Below are positions 18,328 to 27,924 of a stretch of DNA of 64,000 nucleotides, in pieces (position 1 is the first letter of the stretch; each line of letters begins with the position of its first letter). The notes under the pieces were generated by a model. That model did not search any database. It saw only the letters and a program-made list of their open reading frames with translations, and had not been told where the DNA came from. Source of the DNA: Endozoicomonas montiporae CL-33 (lineage in GTDB: Bacteria; Pseudomonadota; Gammaproteobacteria; Pseudomonadales; Endozoicomonadaceae); contig NZ_CP013251.1 of assembly GCF_001583435.1 (NCBI RefSeq), forward strand, positions 1,750,617 to 1,814,616, written 5' to 3'. The translations under genes and the position numbers were made by a program.

Positions 18328-19623
18328 ATGAACCAAGACTCTTATTCTCATTATCTGGATTACGCACAGAAAAAGCTGCAACAGGTTGGCTTTGAAAAAA
18401 GCCTGTGCTCACTCTCCAGCGACTACAAACAAGAACTTAATGTTGAAAACGGCGTCATTACGCTACTGCGCAGCGGCAGTGACAGAGAGCTCTACCTCAG
18501 CGGGATCATTGACCGAAAGAAAGCATCACTGTCGATTAACGACCTGAGCCACAGTCGCATTGATTCAGCAATTACAGAACTTCTGCACATGGCCAGAGGC
18601 TCTGAGGCAGACGATGCCTATGACATTGCTCCGGCACAACCGGCCGGTGTTTTTACTGCCGGGCCACAGCAGGCAGACCTTGATGCAATGTACGACAGCC
18701 TTAGTTCGTTTCTGACCTATCTGAAACGCCACCACCCGGATATTGTTATGACCGAGTGTTCGCTGGATTACACCCGCACTCACTCCAGAATGGTGAACAG
18801 CAATGGTATAGATTTCACTGAAACCCGTGGTAATTATAATGGCTCCGCGATGTTTAATGCGAAAGACGACCATGGCATTACCTCTCTGAACTATACCGGC
18901 TTCATGACGTTCAACCTCGACCAGCCATTCCATCAGTTTGGCTCCATTGAACAACTGCTCCGAAGCGCTGAAGCCGAACTCAGAGCCAGACCTTTACCAG
19001 CAAAGTTTACCGGTGATCTGATTATTACCCCGGACGCCATGGATGATTTTATCGGCTTTCTTATTGGCTCGGTGACGGATGGCCCGATGATTGCCAACAC
19101 CTCACTGTATAAAGACCAACTGCACAAGCCTGTCACCAGTCATTGCCTGACCCTGAAAAGCCTGCCACTGGATGCCAACATGCCCAATGGTTACCCTTTC
19201 ACCAGCGATGGCTTTAAAGCGGCCAATATGACCCTGCTTAACAACGGCGTTCTGGAAAGCTTTCTGTTGACCGATTACGGAGCCAGAAAAACCGGTCAGA
19301 AAAGAGCAGTTAACGAAGGAGGCTGCATGGTTCTGGAGCCGGGCGATCAGCCCTTGGCAGAGATGATTGCCAGTACCGAAGAGGGCGTTCTGCTTGGCCG
19401 TTTGTCCGCAGGCGCCCCGGCAGACAAGGGAGACTTTTCCGGGATTGCCAAAAACAGCTACTACATTAAAGATGGCGAGATACAGTTCCCACTGACTGAA
19501 ACAATGGTATCTGGCAATATGGCAGCCATTTTAAAAAGCATTTCAGACGTATCAAAAGAGGTGGTGGATTTTGGTGACTGCCGCTATCCGTGGTTAAAGG
19601 CAAAGACTGTGAATTTTTCCTGA
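18328..19623 (+). CDS. pmbA: Metalloprotease subunit PmbA/TldE
   Basis: 431-residue partner of TldD, without its own zinc motif. Typical landmarks are GSDRELYLSGIIDRKKASLS, the VNSNGIDFTETRGNYNGSAM segment, PDAMDDFIGFLIGSVTDG, the TSDGFKAANMTLLNNGVLESFLLTDYGARK-type core (~290-320) and GIAKNSYYIKDGEI near the C-terminus. Length fits the family (~446 in E. coli). The protein should complex with TldD in the cytosol. Confidence 0.92.
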   Translation: MNQDSYSHYLDYAQKKLQQVGFEKSLCSLSSDYKQELNVENGVITLLRSGSDRELYLSGIIDRKKASLSINDLSHSRIDSAITELLHMARGSEADDAYDIAPAQPAGVFTAGPQQADLDAMYDSLSSFLTYLKRHHPDIVMTECSLDYTRTHSRMVNSNGIDFTETRGNYNGSAMFNAKDDHGITSLNYTGFMTFNLDQPFHQFGSIEQLLRSAEAELRARPLPAKFTGDLIITPDAMDDFIGFLIGSVTDGPMIANTSLYKDQLHKPVTSHCLTLKSLPLDANMPNGYPFTSDGFKAANMTLLNNGVLESFLLTDYGARKTGQKRAVNEGGCMVLEPGDQPLAEMIASTEEGVLLGRLSAGAPADKGDFSGIAKNSYYIKDGEIQFPLTETMVSGNMAAILKSISDVSKEVVDFGDCRYPWLKAKTVNFS

Positions 19624-19661
19624 CCGGAAGCAGGGCAGGAACAGACCAGAAACAGAAAGGA

Positions 19662-19682
19662 GGGGGATAAAGCTTATCCCCC
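19662..19682. terminator. Bidirectional hairpin between pmbA and SEC-C gene
   Basis: GGGGGATAA-AGC-TTATCCCCC: 9-bp perfect stem with a 3-base loop, 38 bases after the pmbA stop. On the minus strand it is followed by TCCTTTCTGTTTCTG. It may end transcription for both converging genes. Confidence 0.6.
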
Positions 19683-19698
19683 ACTCATCATTACGCAA

Positions 19699-20028
19699 TT
19701 ACGCACAACACTTCTTGTACTTTTTACCACTACCACAGATGCAAGGGTCGTTGCGGCCCGGTGTTTTGTCCACAACAGTGGTTTTTGGAGTGTTCTGCAA
19801 AACTTCCAGATCAACCAGGTTTTCTTCCTTCTCTTCGTTCAGCTCAATATCCACAATCCAGCCATTTTCACTGAAAATGGTCTGAATCTCTCTGAATCGC
19901 TCTTCAGTCTGAACCACAACACTGGCCGGGTTCTTCTCGGTACCCAGTTTGGCGGTTTTCTTACGCTCGAAACCACGGTTGAACTTGTCAGCCTGGTTCA
20001 TCAGTCGGTTGCCATCAGTATAAAGCAT
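19699..20028 (-). CDS. SEC-C metal-binding protein (PBPRA1643-like)
   Basis: 109 residues ending in a SEC-C zinc motif, [19 protein letters not shown] (residues ~90-108), like the SecA C-terminal tail. The N-terminal part ([40 protein letters not shown]) resembles the PBPRA1643 family of SWIM/SEC-C proteins found in marine gammaproteobacteria. Role not established; SEC-C motifs bind zinc and often mediate protein contacts. Opposite strand to pmbA. Confidence 0.8.
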   Translation of the reverse strand: MLYTDGNRLMNQADKFNRGFERKKTAKLGTEKNPASVVVQTEERFREIQTIFSENGWIVDIELNEEKEENLVDLEVLQNTPKTTVVDKTPGRNDPCICGSGKKYKKCCA

Positions 20029-20354
20029 GAATAACCACCATCCACATCAATTAAAAAACGGTTATCAACAGAGACACAAAGGCACTTCAGGAGTCAACCT
20101 AAGGTGTTTTCGTTGATCAGAACCGACCTAATTTACTTGATTTACCAGCATTAAGCCAATAAATCCGGAAAAACACAGCCGCTATTCAGCCTCAATGCAG
20201 GCCGCTCAGACGCTGTTCAATTAAAGTCAGGAAGTAAATAAACACTCAGACCAGTATCAGCTGGTCTATCTTTATCTCTTTTATTTTTCTCTTAAAAAGA
20301 AAACCTACACGGGCTGCTTCAGCCAGAGATAACGAGAAACACAGGAGAGGATGA
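20029..20354. other. Divergent intergenic region
   Basis: Carries the divergent promoters for the SEC-C gene and the M1-like lipoprotein. AGACCAG-TATCAG-CTGGTCT at 20249-20268 is a 7-bp hairpin followed by a T-rich stretch (TCTTTTATTTTTCTC), which could be a leader terminator ahead of the lipoprotein gene. No gene seen. Confidence 0.35.
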
Positions 20355-22997
20355 ATGCTCAGGTACTGCCTAACTCTGCTCTGCACAGTCGCCATCAGTG
20401 CTGCATTACTGGTCGGGATGGCAGGCTGTCAGTCTTCCAGCGGCCCTGAGCAGCCTGCCCGCAAGGTTCAGATCAGCCCTTCGGAACCATTCCTGAGCCA
20501 GACTCAGGCACAACAACGCAAAGCGATGATTCGTCAGGTCAGCTACGATGTGTACTTTGACCTTACTAACAGCGATGCGCCCGAATACACCGGACGAGTG
20601 GCAATACATCTGGATATGCACTCCGTCAACAAGCCCTTGGCTATCGATTTCCAACAGGGGCAAATTCACCGGTTGCTGGTTAACGGCACCTCTCAGACCC
20701 CAGACTATAACAACCAGTTTCTCACCCTGCCGCGCAATCTTTTAGCCACCGGTGAAAACACCGTCGAGATTGAATTCAGTCATCCATTCAGCGAGAACAA
20801 CAGCGGACTGGCCACTTACACAGACCCTGAAGATAAGCTTCGCTACCTTTATACCCAACCGGGCTTATACGCTACCAGCCAGATACTGCCGGTGTTTGAC
20901 CAACCCGATATCAAGGCCAGCTACAAACTAACCGTTAAAGCCCCCGCCCAGTGGCAGGTGGTTACCCAGTCCCGGAAGCGACAGGCCATTGGTGGCGGGC
21001 CTGAACGCTGGTGGTATTTTCCGGAAACCCGGGCCATCAGCCCTCATGCCTTCTCACTGTTTGCCGGACCTTTCAAAACTTGGCGGCATGAACAGGATCA
21101 GATACCGGTTCGTCTGCTTGTTCGTCAGTCATTCGGTCACGAACAGGCACCTCAAACACTCTTTACCAGCATTGATCACGCCCTGAACTATTATCAGCAA
21201 TACTTTGAGCAAGCTTACCCGTACTTCAAGTACGACATGATTGCACTGCCCGTTAATGGTGTGAACACAGACCTGATCTCCGCCAATGTGGTTCTGAATG
21301 AGCAAAACTTGTTGCCACAGCATTCAGCAGACCTGCCCGAAACCATTCAACACCTGCTTGAACATCTGGCACACAGCTGGATTGGAGGCAGCGTTAGCCC
21401 TGAATGGTGGTCTGACCAATGGCTCTGGAACGGACTCGCAAGATATCTCTCTTATCAGGCTATGGCTCACCCCGATGGCAAAAACAGCGTGAATAGCTGG
21501 TCAATGTTTAATACCCGGGTCAAACAGCCTGCCTATCTATATGATCAGCTGCCTGCAGCACAGCCATTGCGGCATGACGTCAGCTTGAATATTCAGGCAA
21601 CCCGGAACCTTGATATTCGCACCAGCAAAGCTGCAGCCATTCTTCAACAGTTGCATCACCAGCTGGGAGACGACGCCTTTCGTCTGGCATTACAGCAATT
21701 AATGCAACAATACGCTGACAGAAGCACCGGAGCACAGACCTTTTTTAACCTGATCCAGACGACGTCAGGCCAGTCCTTGAAAAACTGGCAAAAACAGTGG
21801 CTGGACACCACTGGCGTGCCCACCCTTACAGCCTCTTATCAATGCAAAAAGGGCATACTGAACAGCCTGACCATTCAACAGGCCGAAGCCCGTAAACGCT
21901 CACAATCCGTAAATATAGGGCTATTCCGGAATAAACAGACATCACTCCAACGCTACCGGACTCTGCCGGTTGTTCTGGACAGCAAAACGACGCAGGTTGA
22001 CATACCCGGTCAACAGCCCTGCCCGGACTTTGTTTACCCCAATGTCGATGACAAAGGTTATGCACAGGTCAGGCTGAACGACGAATCATTAACAACCGTC
22101 CTAAAACTGTCGTTTAATGATGTTTTAATGCAAACCCTGATGGATTATCCGATCTATCAGCAACCTGCCAATCTTCAGGCCACGATAAAATACGCCACGA
22201 CCAGACTGCCGCAGGAAGACAACAGCCATCGATTGAAAAGCCAACTCTCTGAACTGACACAGCTGGCTGATCAACTGTTCCGGCTGAGGTCGGCTAACCC
22301 ATCGATGCAGGCTGCCAGTACACACTGGCTACAGGCTCTGGAAGAACTGGCGTGGCAACAGTTGAATATTGCTGAACCCGACAGTCCACAACAGAATCTC
22401 TGGTTTGATTTCTTTATTCATATGGCTCACTCCGACGACAGCGCCATGCAGTTAAAGCGACTGCTGCAAGGTCACTGGGAAATAGACGGCCTGACAATAA
22501 CGCCGTACAGACGCTGGACAATCCTTATACGACTGAACGCTTTCACCAGCAAGGCCGCAAAAGGCAGCTGGGAACTGGCTCGCCGGGAGTACCACAAAGA
22601 CCCCTCAGCCACGGCCACCATAATGTACGCAATGGCTGATGCCATTCGCCCGGATTCGCTGATCAAAAACCAGTGGCTTAATCGTCTGGATCAACTGAAC
22701 GCGCAAGAAGCTTTAGCAATCAGCCGTGTGCTGCTTCCCGCCACCCAGTACTCACTGGTTCCGGCTCTGAGGCAAAGCGTGTTTGCTGCACTGCGAAGCA
22801 ATGAGCCCGAAGTACCTTCTAATACATTGGACCAGATGATCAAACACCTGCTAAACGAATGCTCGGTTAACGGTGTCCAGCAACTTCAGTCATTCAGCAC
22901 TCAGAAAGCAATGGCACATCACCGTATAAGTATTGAGACACAGCTGCAGCAGGCAAAACACTGCCTGCAGCTGCCAAAGAGCGCTGTATTGAAATAA
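20355..22997 (+). CDS. M1 aminopeptidase-like lipoprotein, zinc site lost
   Basis: 880 residues with the overall plan of M1 aminopeptidases (PepN-like length). It begins with a lipoprotein signal (TVAISAALLVGMAGC, Cys ~25). The N-terminal beta domain is recognisable (AIHLDMHSVNKPLAIDFQQG, LRYLYTQPGLYATSQILPVF as the usual substrate-binding region). At the active site, the HELAHxW motif reads EHLAHSW (residues 336-342): His and Glu are exchanged. The third zinc ligand, Glu 19 residues after the last His, is Asn359 (WLWNGLARY). The GAMEN exopeptidase motif is not preserved (VNGVNTDL). A long helical C-terminal domain follows. Predicted to bind no zinc, so probably a membrane-anchored non-enzymatic protein. 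AGGAGAGG precedes ATG 20355. Confidence 0.85.
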   Translation: MLRYCLTLLCTVAISAALLVGMAGCQSSSGPEQPARKVQISPSEPFLSQTQAQQRKAMIRQVSYDVYFDLTNSDAPEYTGRVAIHLDMHSVNKPLAIDFQQGQIHRLLVNGTSQTPDYNNQFLTLPRNLLATGENTVEIEFSHPFSENNSGLATYTDPEDKLRYLYTQPGLYATSQILPVFDQPDIKASYKLTVKAPAQWQVVTQSRKRQAIGGGPERWWYFPETRAISPHAFSLFAGPFKTWRHEQDQIPVRLLVRQSFGHEQAPQTLFTSIDHALNYYQQYFEQAYPYFKYDMIALPVNGVNTDLISANVVLNEQNLLPQHSADLPETIQHLLEHLAHSWIGGSVSPEWWSDQWLWNGLARYLSYQAMAHPDGKNSVNSWSMFNTRVKQPAYLYDQLPAAQPLRHDVSLNIQATRNLDIRTSKAAAILQQLHHQLGDDAFRLALQQLMQQYADRSTGAQTFFNLIQTTSGQSLKNWQKQWLDTTGVPTLTASYQCKKGILNSLTIQQAEARKRSQSVNIGLFRNKQTSLQRYRTLPVVLDSKTTQVDIPGQQPCPDFVYPNVDDKGYAQVRLNDESLTTVLKLSFNDVLMQTLMDYPIYQQPANLQATIKYATTRLPQEDNSHRLKSQLSELTQLADQLFRLRSANPSMQAASTHWLQALEELAWQQLNIAEPDSPQQNLWFDFFIHMAHSDDSAMQLKRLLQGHWEIDGLTITPYRRWTILIRLNAFTSKAAKGSWELARREYHKDPSATATIMYAMADAIRPDSLIKNQWLNRLDQLNAQEALAISRVLLPATQYSLVPALRQSVFAALRSNEPEVPSNTLDQMIKHLLNECSVNGVQQLQSFSTQKAMAHHRISIETQLQQAKHCLQLPKSAVLK

Positions 22998-23077
22998 ATA
23001 CTTGCCGATAGCCCCGTTATTCGGTGAACATAATGAGGTTGACCTTTATCAGGGATTGATAAGCGGGGGTCCTGCAA

Positions 23078-23677
23078 GTGTATATTCTGCGTCTGAACGC
23101 AGCCGGTCAGCCGGTTCAGTGGCTGACCTGGCAACAGACTGTGTGCCTTTACTCAAGGGAGCTGGTGCTCTGGAGTCTGGGTGATATCATTTACAAGGTC
23201 AGAGGGGGACGCAACCGCTGGCAAAACGCCACCACCGTGATTGAAGTACCCAGCATTGTAGCCTGCGGCGGTCGTCGCCTATTTCCGTTCCGCAACAACC
23301 CTGCACTTACCAACGCCTCCCTGTTTGAACGCGATAACTATCAATGCCTTTACTGTGGCAAACATTTCCGCCGGACGATGCTGACCCGCGACCACATTGT
23401 CCCGACATCCCGCGGTGGCAAAGACGACTGGATGAACGTTGTCGCCGCCTGCAAACGCTGTAACCAGTACAAAAGTCACTACCTGCTCGAAGAGCTGAAT
23501 ATGTCGCTTCTGGCCCTGCCTTATCGCCCTAACGCTGCCGAATACCTTGCCATGGTAAACAGTCACCGAATATTGCCCGAGCAGGCTGAATATCTGAGCA
23601 GCCAGTTCTCTGCCAACTGCCGCTGGAGCTTAAGACACAGAGCAAACAGCTCTCAGCAGAAGGCAATACCAGTGTAA
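23078..23677 (+). CDS. HNH endonuclease-family protein
   Basis: 199 residues from GTG 23078 behind a GGGGGT site. The HNH core is at residues ~88-135: CLYCGKHF, then LTRDHIVPTSRGGKDDWMNV with the DH and N residues, then ACKRCNQYKSH. Two CxxC pairs make the zinc ribbon that structures the fold. The N-terminal part (VQWLTWQQTVCLYSRELVLW) matches the widespread single-gene HNH family found in many proteobacteria, whose role is unknown; not evidently part of a restriction or toxin system here. Confidence 0.85.
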   Translation: MYILRLNAAGQPVQWLTWQQTVCLYSRELVLWSLGDIIYKVRGGRNRWQNATTVIEVPSIVACGGRRLFPFRNNPALTNASLFERDNYQCLYCGKHFRRTMLTRDHIVPTSRGGKDDWMNVVAACKRCNQYKSHYLLEELNMSLLALPYRPNAAEYLAMVNSHRILPEQAEYLSSQFSANCRWSLRHRANSSQQKAIPV

Positions 23678-23760
23678 ACGTTCGTCACTGAATAAAATCC
23701 ATTCGATAAATAACTGACTGCTATATTGTCGGTGGCGTTTTTTTATAACAGGTATGATAA

Positions 23761-24933
23761 ATGATACAACTGTCCGGTTTTGCTTTGCTGCTTGCGTCGA
23801 TTCTCGCCTATAAGCTGGGCAGGTGGATCACTTCCAAAGTGTACTTCCTTGATCACTATCATATCCCTGCGCCGGTTACCGGTGGACTGATCTGCAGCGC
23901 CCTTTTGTCATTCAGTGAATATTTTTTCGGGCTGAAAATTCAGTGGGAGTTTGAACTCCGGGATGCCTTTCTGCTGATTTTTTTCTGTACGGTTGGATTA
24001 AACGCTCGCGTTCGTATGTTAATCAGCGGTGGCAAAACCCTGCCCACCCTGTTCTGTGTTATGGCAGTGTTTCTGGTGTTGCAAAACACTGTAGGCATCG
24101 TAACGGCTCTGGCGATTAACGATGACCCCATACACGGACTTCTGGCAGGCTCCATTTCAATGGCGGGCGGGCACGGCACCGCGATCAGCTGGGGCACCTT
24201 TCTGGAAAGCCAGGGCTTTCAGAACGCCACAGAGTTTGGTTTGATGGCTGCTACCATGGGGCTGATTATGGGCGGACTGCTGGGCGGCCCTGTTACCCAC
24301 GCCCTGATTAAAAAACACAACCTCAGCCCTGCCGATGCGGATCTTGGCGTTCACACTGAAATGGAAACCATTGAAACCCGCAGAATCACCCTGTGTATGC
24401 AACAGGTACTCAAGGTCATTATGCTGATCAGTGCCTGTGTCATTGCCGGAAAGTGGATCAATAGCTACTTTCGGGAGGTTGGTCTGATTATGCCGGACTA
24501 CCTGCCCGTACTGATGATTGCGATTGTCATGATCAACCTTTCAGAAGCGGGCGGACTCAAATTTAATGAACAGTTCATCAACCTGTTTGGAGATATCTGT
24601 CTTGAACTGTTTATCACCATGAGCCTGATGTCCCTTAACCTTATCCAGCTCGCGCAAATGGCCACCCCTGCGTTTATCATCGTTATGGTGCAGTCCGTGG
24701 TGATTTGCCTGTTTGCGTACTGGATCATGTATCGGGCCGCAGGCAAAGACTACGACGCCAGTCTGATCACCTCCGGTTTTATTGGCCTCGGCCTCGGAGC
24801 CACACCGGTGGGTCTTGCCAACGTTCAGGCATTAACAGAACGTTACGGCCCTTCCCCAAAAGCCTTTCTGGTGGTTCCGCTGCTAGCCCGGATATTTCAT
24901 AAACAAGCAGCAACTACCATCCCATCCTCTTAA
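23761..24933 (+). CDS. gltS: Sodium/glutamate symporter GltS
   Basis: 390-residue inner-membrane Na+/glutamate symporter of the ESS family, which has an inverted-repeat fold. Signatures: IPAPVTGGLICSALLSF near the N-terminus, LLAGSISMAGGHGTAISWG (first re-entrant loop) and GFIGLGLGATPVGLANVQAL (second). Some ten hydrophobic segments. Length normal. ATG 23761 directly follows ATAACAGGTATGATAA. It is the second glutamate-type carrier in the window after the DAACS gene. Confidence 0.93.
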   Translation: MIQLSGFALLLASILAYKLGRWITSKVYFLDHYHIPAPVTGGLICSALLSFSEYFFGLKIQWEFELRDAFLLIFFCTVGLNARVRMLISGGKTLPTLFCVMAVFLVLQNTVGIVTALAINDDPIHGLLAGSISMAGGHGTAISWGTFLESQGFQNATEFGLMAATMGLIMGGLLGGPVTHALIKKHNLSPADADLGVHTEMETIETRRITLCMQQVLKVIMLISACVIAGKWINSYFREVGLIMPDYLPVLMIAIVMINLSEAGGLKFNEQFINLFGDICLELFITMSLMSLNLIQLAQMATPAFIIVMVQSVVICLFAYWIMYRAAGKDYDASLITSGFIGLGLGATPVGLANVQALTERYGPSPKAFLVVPLLARIFHKQAATTIPSS

Positions 24934-25107
24934 TTTTGGACTTTTCCGCAAGCCTGTTGCTCTGTTAACCATGTGAAAGACATTGCAGCCCATACTTGCT
25001 TACAGATTAGACGCTAATCAACGAATCCTGCTATTTCAGGATAACGGAAAGCCCCAAAGCTCTTTCATCTGGTTGCTATGTACCTTGATTGAGTATTATG
25101 AAAGTTG

Positions 25108-26508
25108 CTACCCCGGTCGAAGTATCGGCATCTGGTAAAAGACTTCTGTCACATGCTGCAAAAGCCTCTTGAATGGGCAGCTACGCGGCAGATGAAGTTT
25201 AATTCGGTCTTTATATTCAACCACTTTGACTGCAACTTTACAGAGCTTCATGATCACCGTTGATGGCTGCGCTTTTTCCAGCTCCGTACCTTTCAAAGTC
25301 TTGGTTCTTAACTCATAGTGCAAAACATAAGCGGCACAGGCATAAAACATTCTCAAATGGTTAGCCAAAAAGCCCTGATCGGACAATCTGTCGCCGGACA
25401 GATCACTTTTCAGATGTTTGATGAAGTTCTCATCCTGTCCTCTTGGACAGTAAAGCTCTTCATAAATTACCTCTGGAGAAGCTTCCTTCATCGACGTCAC
25501 AATGAAACGAGGGTTGTCGCCTTTTTGGTTGACCTCCGCCTTGTAAATTATCCGGGTATCGAGACCTTTCCAGCTCTTGGCCTGGTATTCTGCTTCCCCG
25601 TAAAGTCTGAGCCGATCAGGTTCTGGCATGTTGTTCAGTCTTGCCAGCTCAGTCTTGACCTTCAGAGCTTGACGCGCTTCATCCAACAACTCTTTGGCTT
25701 TTGGCCGCAAAGCCGTTTTGTGGCCTGCACCTTTGCCCAGGACATAATCCGAATGAGGGGCATTCTGAACCACCCACATTAACTCTGGTTGAGCGAAGTG
25801 GCTGTCTCCCCGAACCAGTAGATGGGTTTTCGGCCACTTTTTCCGAAGCAGCCGAATGACCCGTTCGAGAATGGCTGCATTTTCCTTGCCCGTTGGGGTT
25901 TTCCCCGGACGAAGAATCGCCGTAATCAGCTTGCCGCTGAGTCCCTCAAAAATCATCAGGGGCAAGTAGCAGTAGTCCTGATATTTGGCATTAAACAGGT
26001 TCATCTGCTGGCCACCATGAGTAATGGCCGGTGTATGATCAAGATCGATAACGATCACCGGAGGTGGCAGCTTGTAACTGCTGATAAAGTGATGCACAAA
26101 TGCTTCAGCCATCCTGTAAATGTCGGAGCGGGTCATAGATTGTCCCAGCCGGGTAAAAGTGGGCGCTGATGCGAGATGGTTATCGCTGTCCAACGGATTG
26201 CGACCAGTGGCCAGTTTGAACATAGGGTCTTTACGCAAACGGTTACTGTCGTTGGCATCTTCATAGCCGCAGGCCATTTGCAGAACCCGCTGAACCAGAA
26301 GTTCTTTCAGGGAGTGGTCGATATAGGATTGATGGCGTCTGTCATTGATGGCATCAGTCATTTTGCAGATAAGACCGCTCTGCAGAATGGTTTCCCGTAG
26401 CAGCAGAGTGCCAAAGTCAGAAGATAACTCCCCACCATTGAAGTCTGCCCGGATGGTTTTTCCATTTGAGGGATGAAAACGAAGCTGTTCTTGTGTAGAT
26501 TTGGGCAT
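25108..26508 (-). CDS. IS1380-family transposase
   Basis: 467-residue DDE transposase. It opens MPKSTQEQLRFHPSNGKTI, then ADFNGGELSSDFGTLLLRE, the first Asp in VIVIDLDHTPAITHGGQQM, the second in LVRGDSHFAQPELM and the Glu region YCPRGQDENFIKHLKSDLSG. All IS1380 landmarks are present and the frame is whole. A frame extension to 26556 begins at TTG and is not used. I could not define the terminal repeats with confidence, so I give only the gene. Confidence 0.9.
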   Translation of the reverse strand: MPKSTQEQLRFHPSNGKTIRADFNGGELSSDFGTLLLRETILQSGLICKMTDAINDRRHQSYIDHSLKELLVQRVLQMACGYEDANDSNRLRKDPMFKLATGRNPLDSDNHLASAPTFTRLGQSMTRSDIYRMAEAFVHHFISSYKLPPPVIVIDLDHTPAITHGGQQMNLFNAKYQDYCYLPLMIFEGLSGKLITAILRPGKTPTGKENAAILERVIRLLRKKWPKTHLLVRGDSHFAQPELMWVVQNAPHSDYVLGKGAGHKTALRPKAKELLDEARQALKVKTELARLNNMPEPDRLRLYGEAEYQAKSWKGLDTRIIYKAEVNQKGDNPRFIVTSMKEASPEVIYEELYCPRGQDENFIKHLKSDLSGDRLSDQGFLANHLRMFYACAAYVLHYELRTKTLKGTELEKAQPSTVIMKLCKVAVKVVEYKDRIKLHLPRSCPFKRLLQHVTEVFYQMPILRPG

Positions 26509-26754
26509 GGCAAGTTCCGGTTTGCTTCTTCCGAAGCTTTCTTTTGGTCGACCCAATTATATCAAGTGATTGGGCGGAACTTGCCTCCTTTTATGAAATA
26601 TTCGGGCTAGGCTCAGTCTTCACTGACACATTGAATGCACTGATACTGCAAGGATTCCTCGGCTTGTCTATTTTTAACTAGTTGATCAATATCTATGATG
26701 CCGGCAACCCCATGGGTTATATTGAACACCTAATAACATTAGCGGGGTTGTATC

Positions 26755-27789
26755 ATGGAATTTCGTCAGCTGGGCCAGACCGATATCAACGTCAGTTCCC
26801 TTTGCCTCGGGACCATGGCCTGGGGTGAACAAAATACAGAACAGGACGCCTTCCAACAACTGGAATGTGCCATCGATTACGGCATCAACTTTATTGATAC
26901 CGCTGAAATGTACCCCGTGCCTGCCAGAGAGGAAACCTACACAGCCACTGAAACCATCCTGGGCAACTGGCTGAAAAAAAGGGGACATCATGATGATCTG
27001 GTCATTGCCACCAAAGTCTGTGGTCCTGGCTTTGACTATATGAACGGCGGCCGCCTTATGACGCCTCAGCATATTCATCATGCTGTAGAGGGCAGTCTTA
27101 AACGACTGGGAGTTGACTGTATTGACCTGTTTCAGCTGCACTGGCCAGACCGCAACACGAATTTCTTTGGTCGTCTGGGCTACAGCCTGCAGCCCGGATT
27201 GGATGGCACACCTGTCGAAATCACTCTTGAGGCACTGAATGATCTGGTGCAGGCTGGCAAAATCCGTCACTACGGTTTGTCTAACGAAACGCCCTGGGGA
27301 GCGATGAAGCACCTCTCTACCAGCAGAGAAAAACAGCAGACTCGACCAGTCAGTATTCAGAACCCTTACAGCCTGTTAAATCGCAGTTTCGAAGTAGGTC
27401 TTGCAGAAATCAGCCACAGAGAACAACTTGGGCTGTTAGCTTATTCTCCACTGGCCTTTGGAACCTTAAGCGGAAAATATCTGAACGACCAAAAACCTGC
27501 AAACAGTCGTCTGGCACTGTTTGAGCAATATCAACGCTATACATCGTCGCCTCAGTCATTACTCGCCACAGAAGCCTATGTCAATCTGGCAAAAGAGTCA
27601 GGCCTTGATCCGGCACAGATGGCACTAGCTTTTGTGACTTCACGCTTTTTCGTTAGCAGTGCCATTATTGGTGCTACGAACCTTGAGCAGCTCAATAGCA
27701 ACTTACGTTCTTCTGAGCTGACTTTGTCAAACGATGTTCTGGAAGCAATTGAAGAGATTCACCTGCAATACCCGAACCCGGCTCCTTAA
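26755..27789 (+). CDS. tas: NADP(H)-dependent aldo/keto reductase Tas
   Basis: 344-residue TIM-barrel reductase of the Tas/YghZ type. The catalytic tetrad is seen as Asp in FIDTAEMYP and Tyr of the same segment, Lys in VIATKVCGPG, and His in LFQLHWPDRN. NADP-binding C-terminal residues lie in SSAIIGATNLEQLNSNL. The N-terminus MEFRQLGQTDINVSSLCLGTMAWGEQN-type sequence is characteristic of Tas. Physiological substrate unknown. Single gene, followed by its own terminator. Confidence 0.92.
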   Translation: MEFRQLGQTDINVSSLCLGTMAWGEQNTEQDAFQQLECAIDYGINFIDTAEMYPVPAREETYTATETILGNWLKKRGHHDDLVIATKVCGPGFDYMNGGRLMTPQHIHHAVEGSLKRLGVDCIDLFQLHWPDRNTNFFGRLGYSLQPGLDGTPVEITLEALNDLVQAGKIRHYGLSNETPWGAMKHLSTSREKQQTRPVSIQNPYSLLNRSFEVGLAEISHREQLGLLAYSPLAFGTLSGKYLNDQKPANSRLALFEQYQRYTSSPQSLLATEAYVNLAKESGLDPAQMALAFVTSRFFVSSAIIGATNLEQLNSNLRSSELTLSNDVLEAIEEIHLQYPNPAP

Positions 27790-27840
27790 TGTTTTTCTGG
27801 TTAGCATTAGTTTTTCAACCTGACTTTTCTTGAATCGCTG

Positions 27841-27870
27841 AAGGGCGGCACTCACGCTGCCCTTATTTTG
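27841..27870 (+). terminator. Terminator after tas
   Basis: AAGGGCGGC-ACTCAC-GCTGCCCTT followed by ATTTTG, about 50 bases after the tas stop. Nine paired positions including one G-T pair. Confidence 0.6.
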
Positions 27871-27924
27871 CGCAAGAAAAAATGATATACTTAACATGGC
27901 AACAAATAAAAAGAAGAGAAAGTC

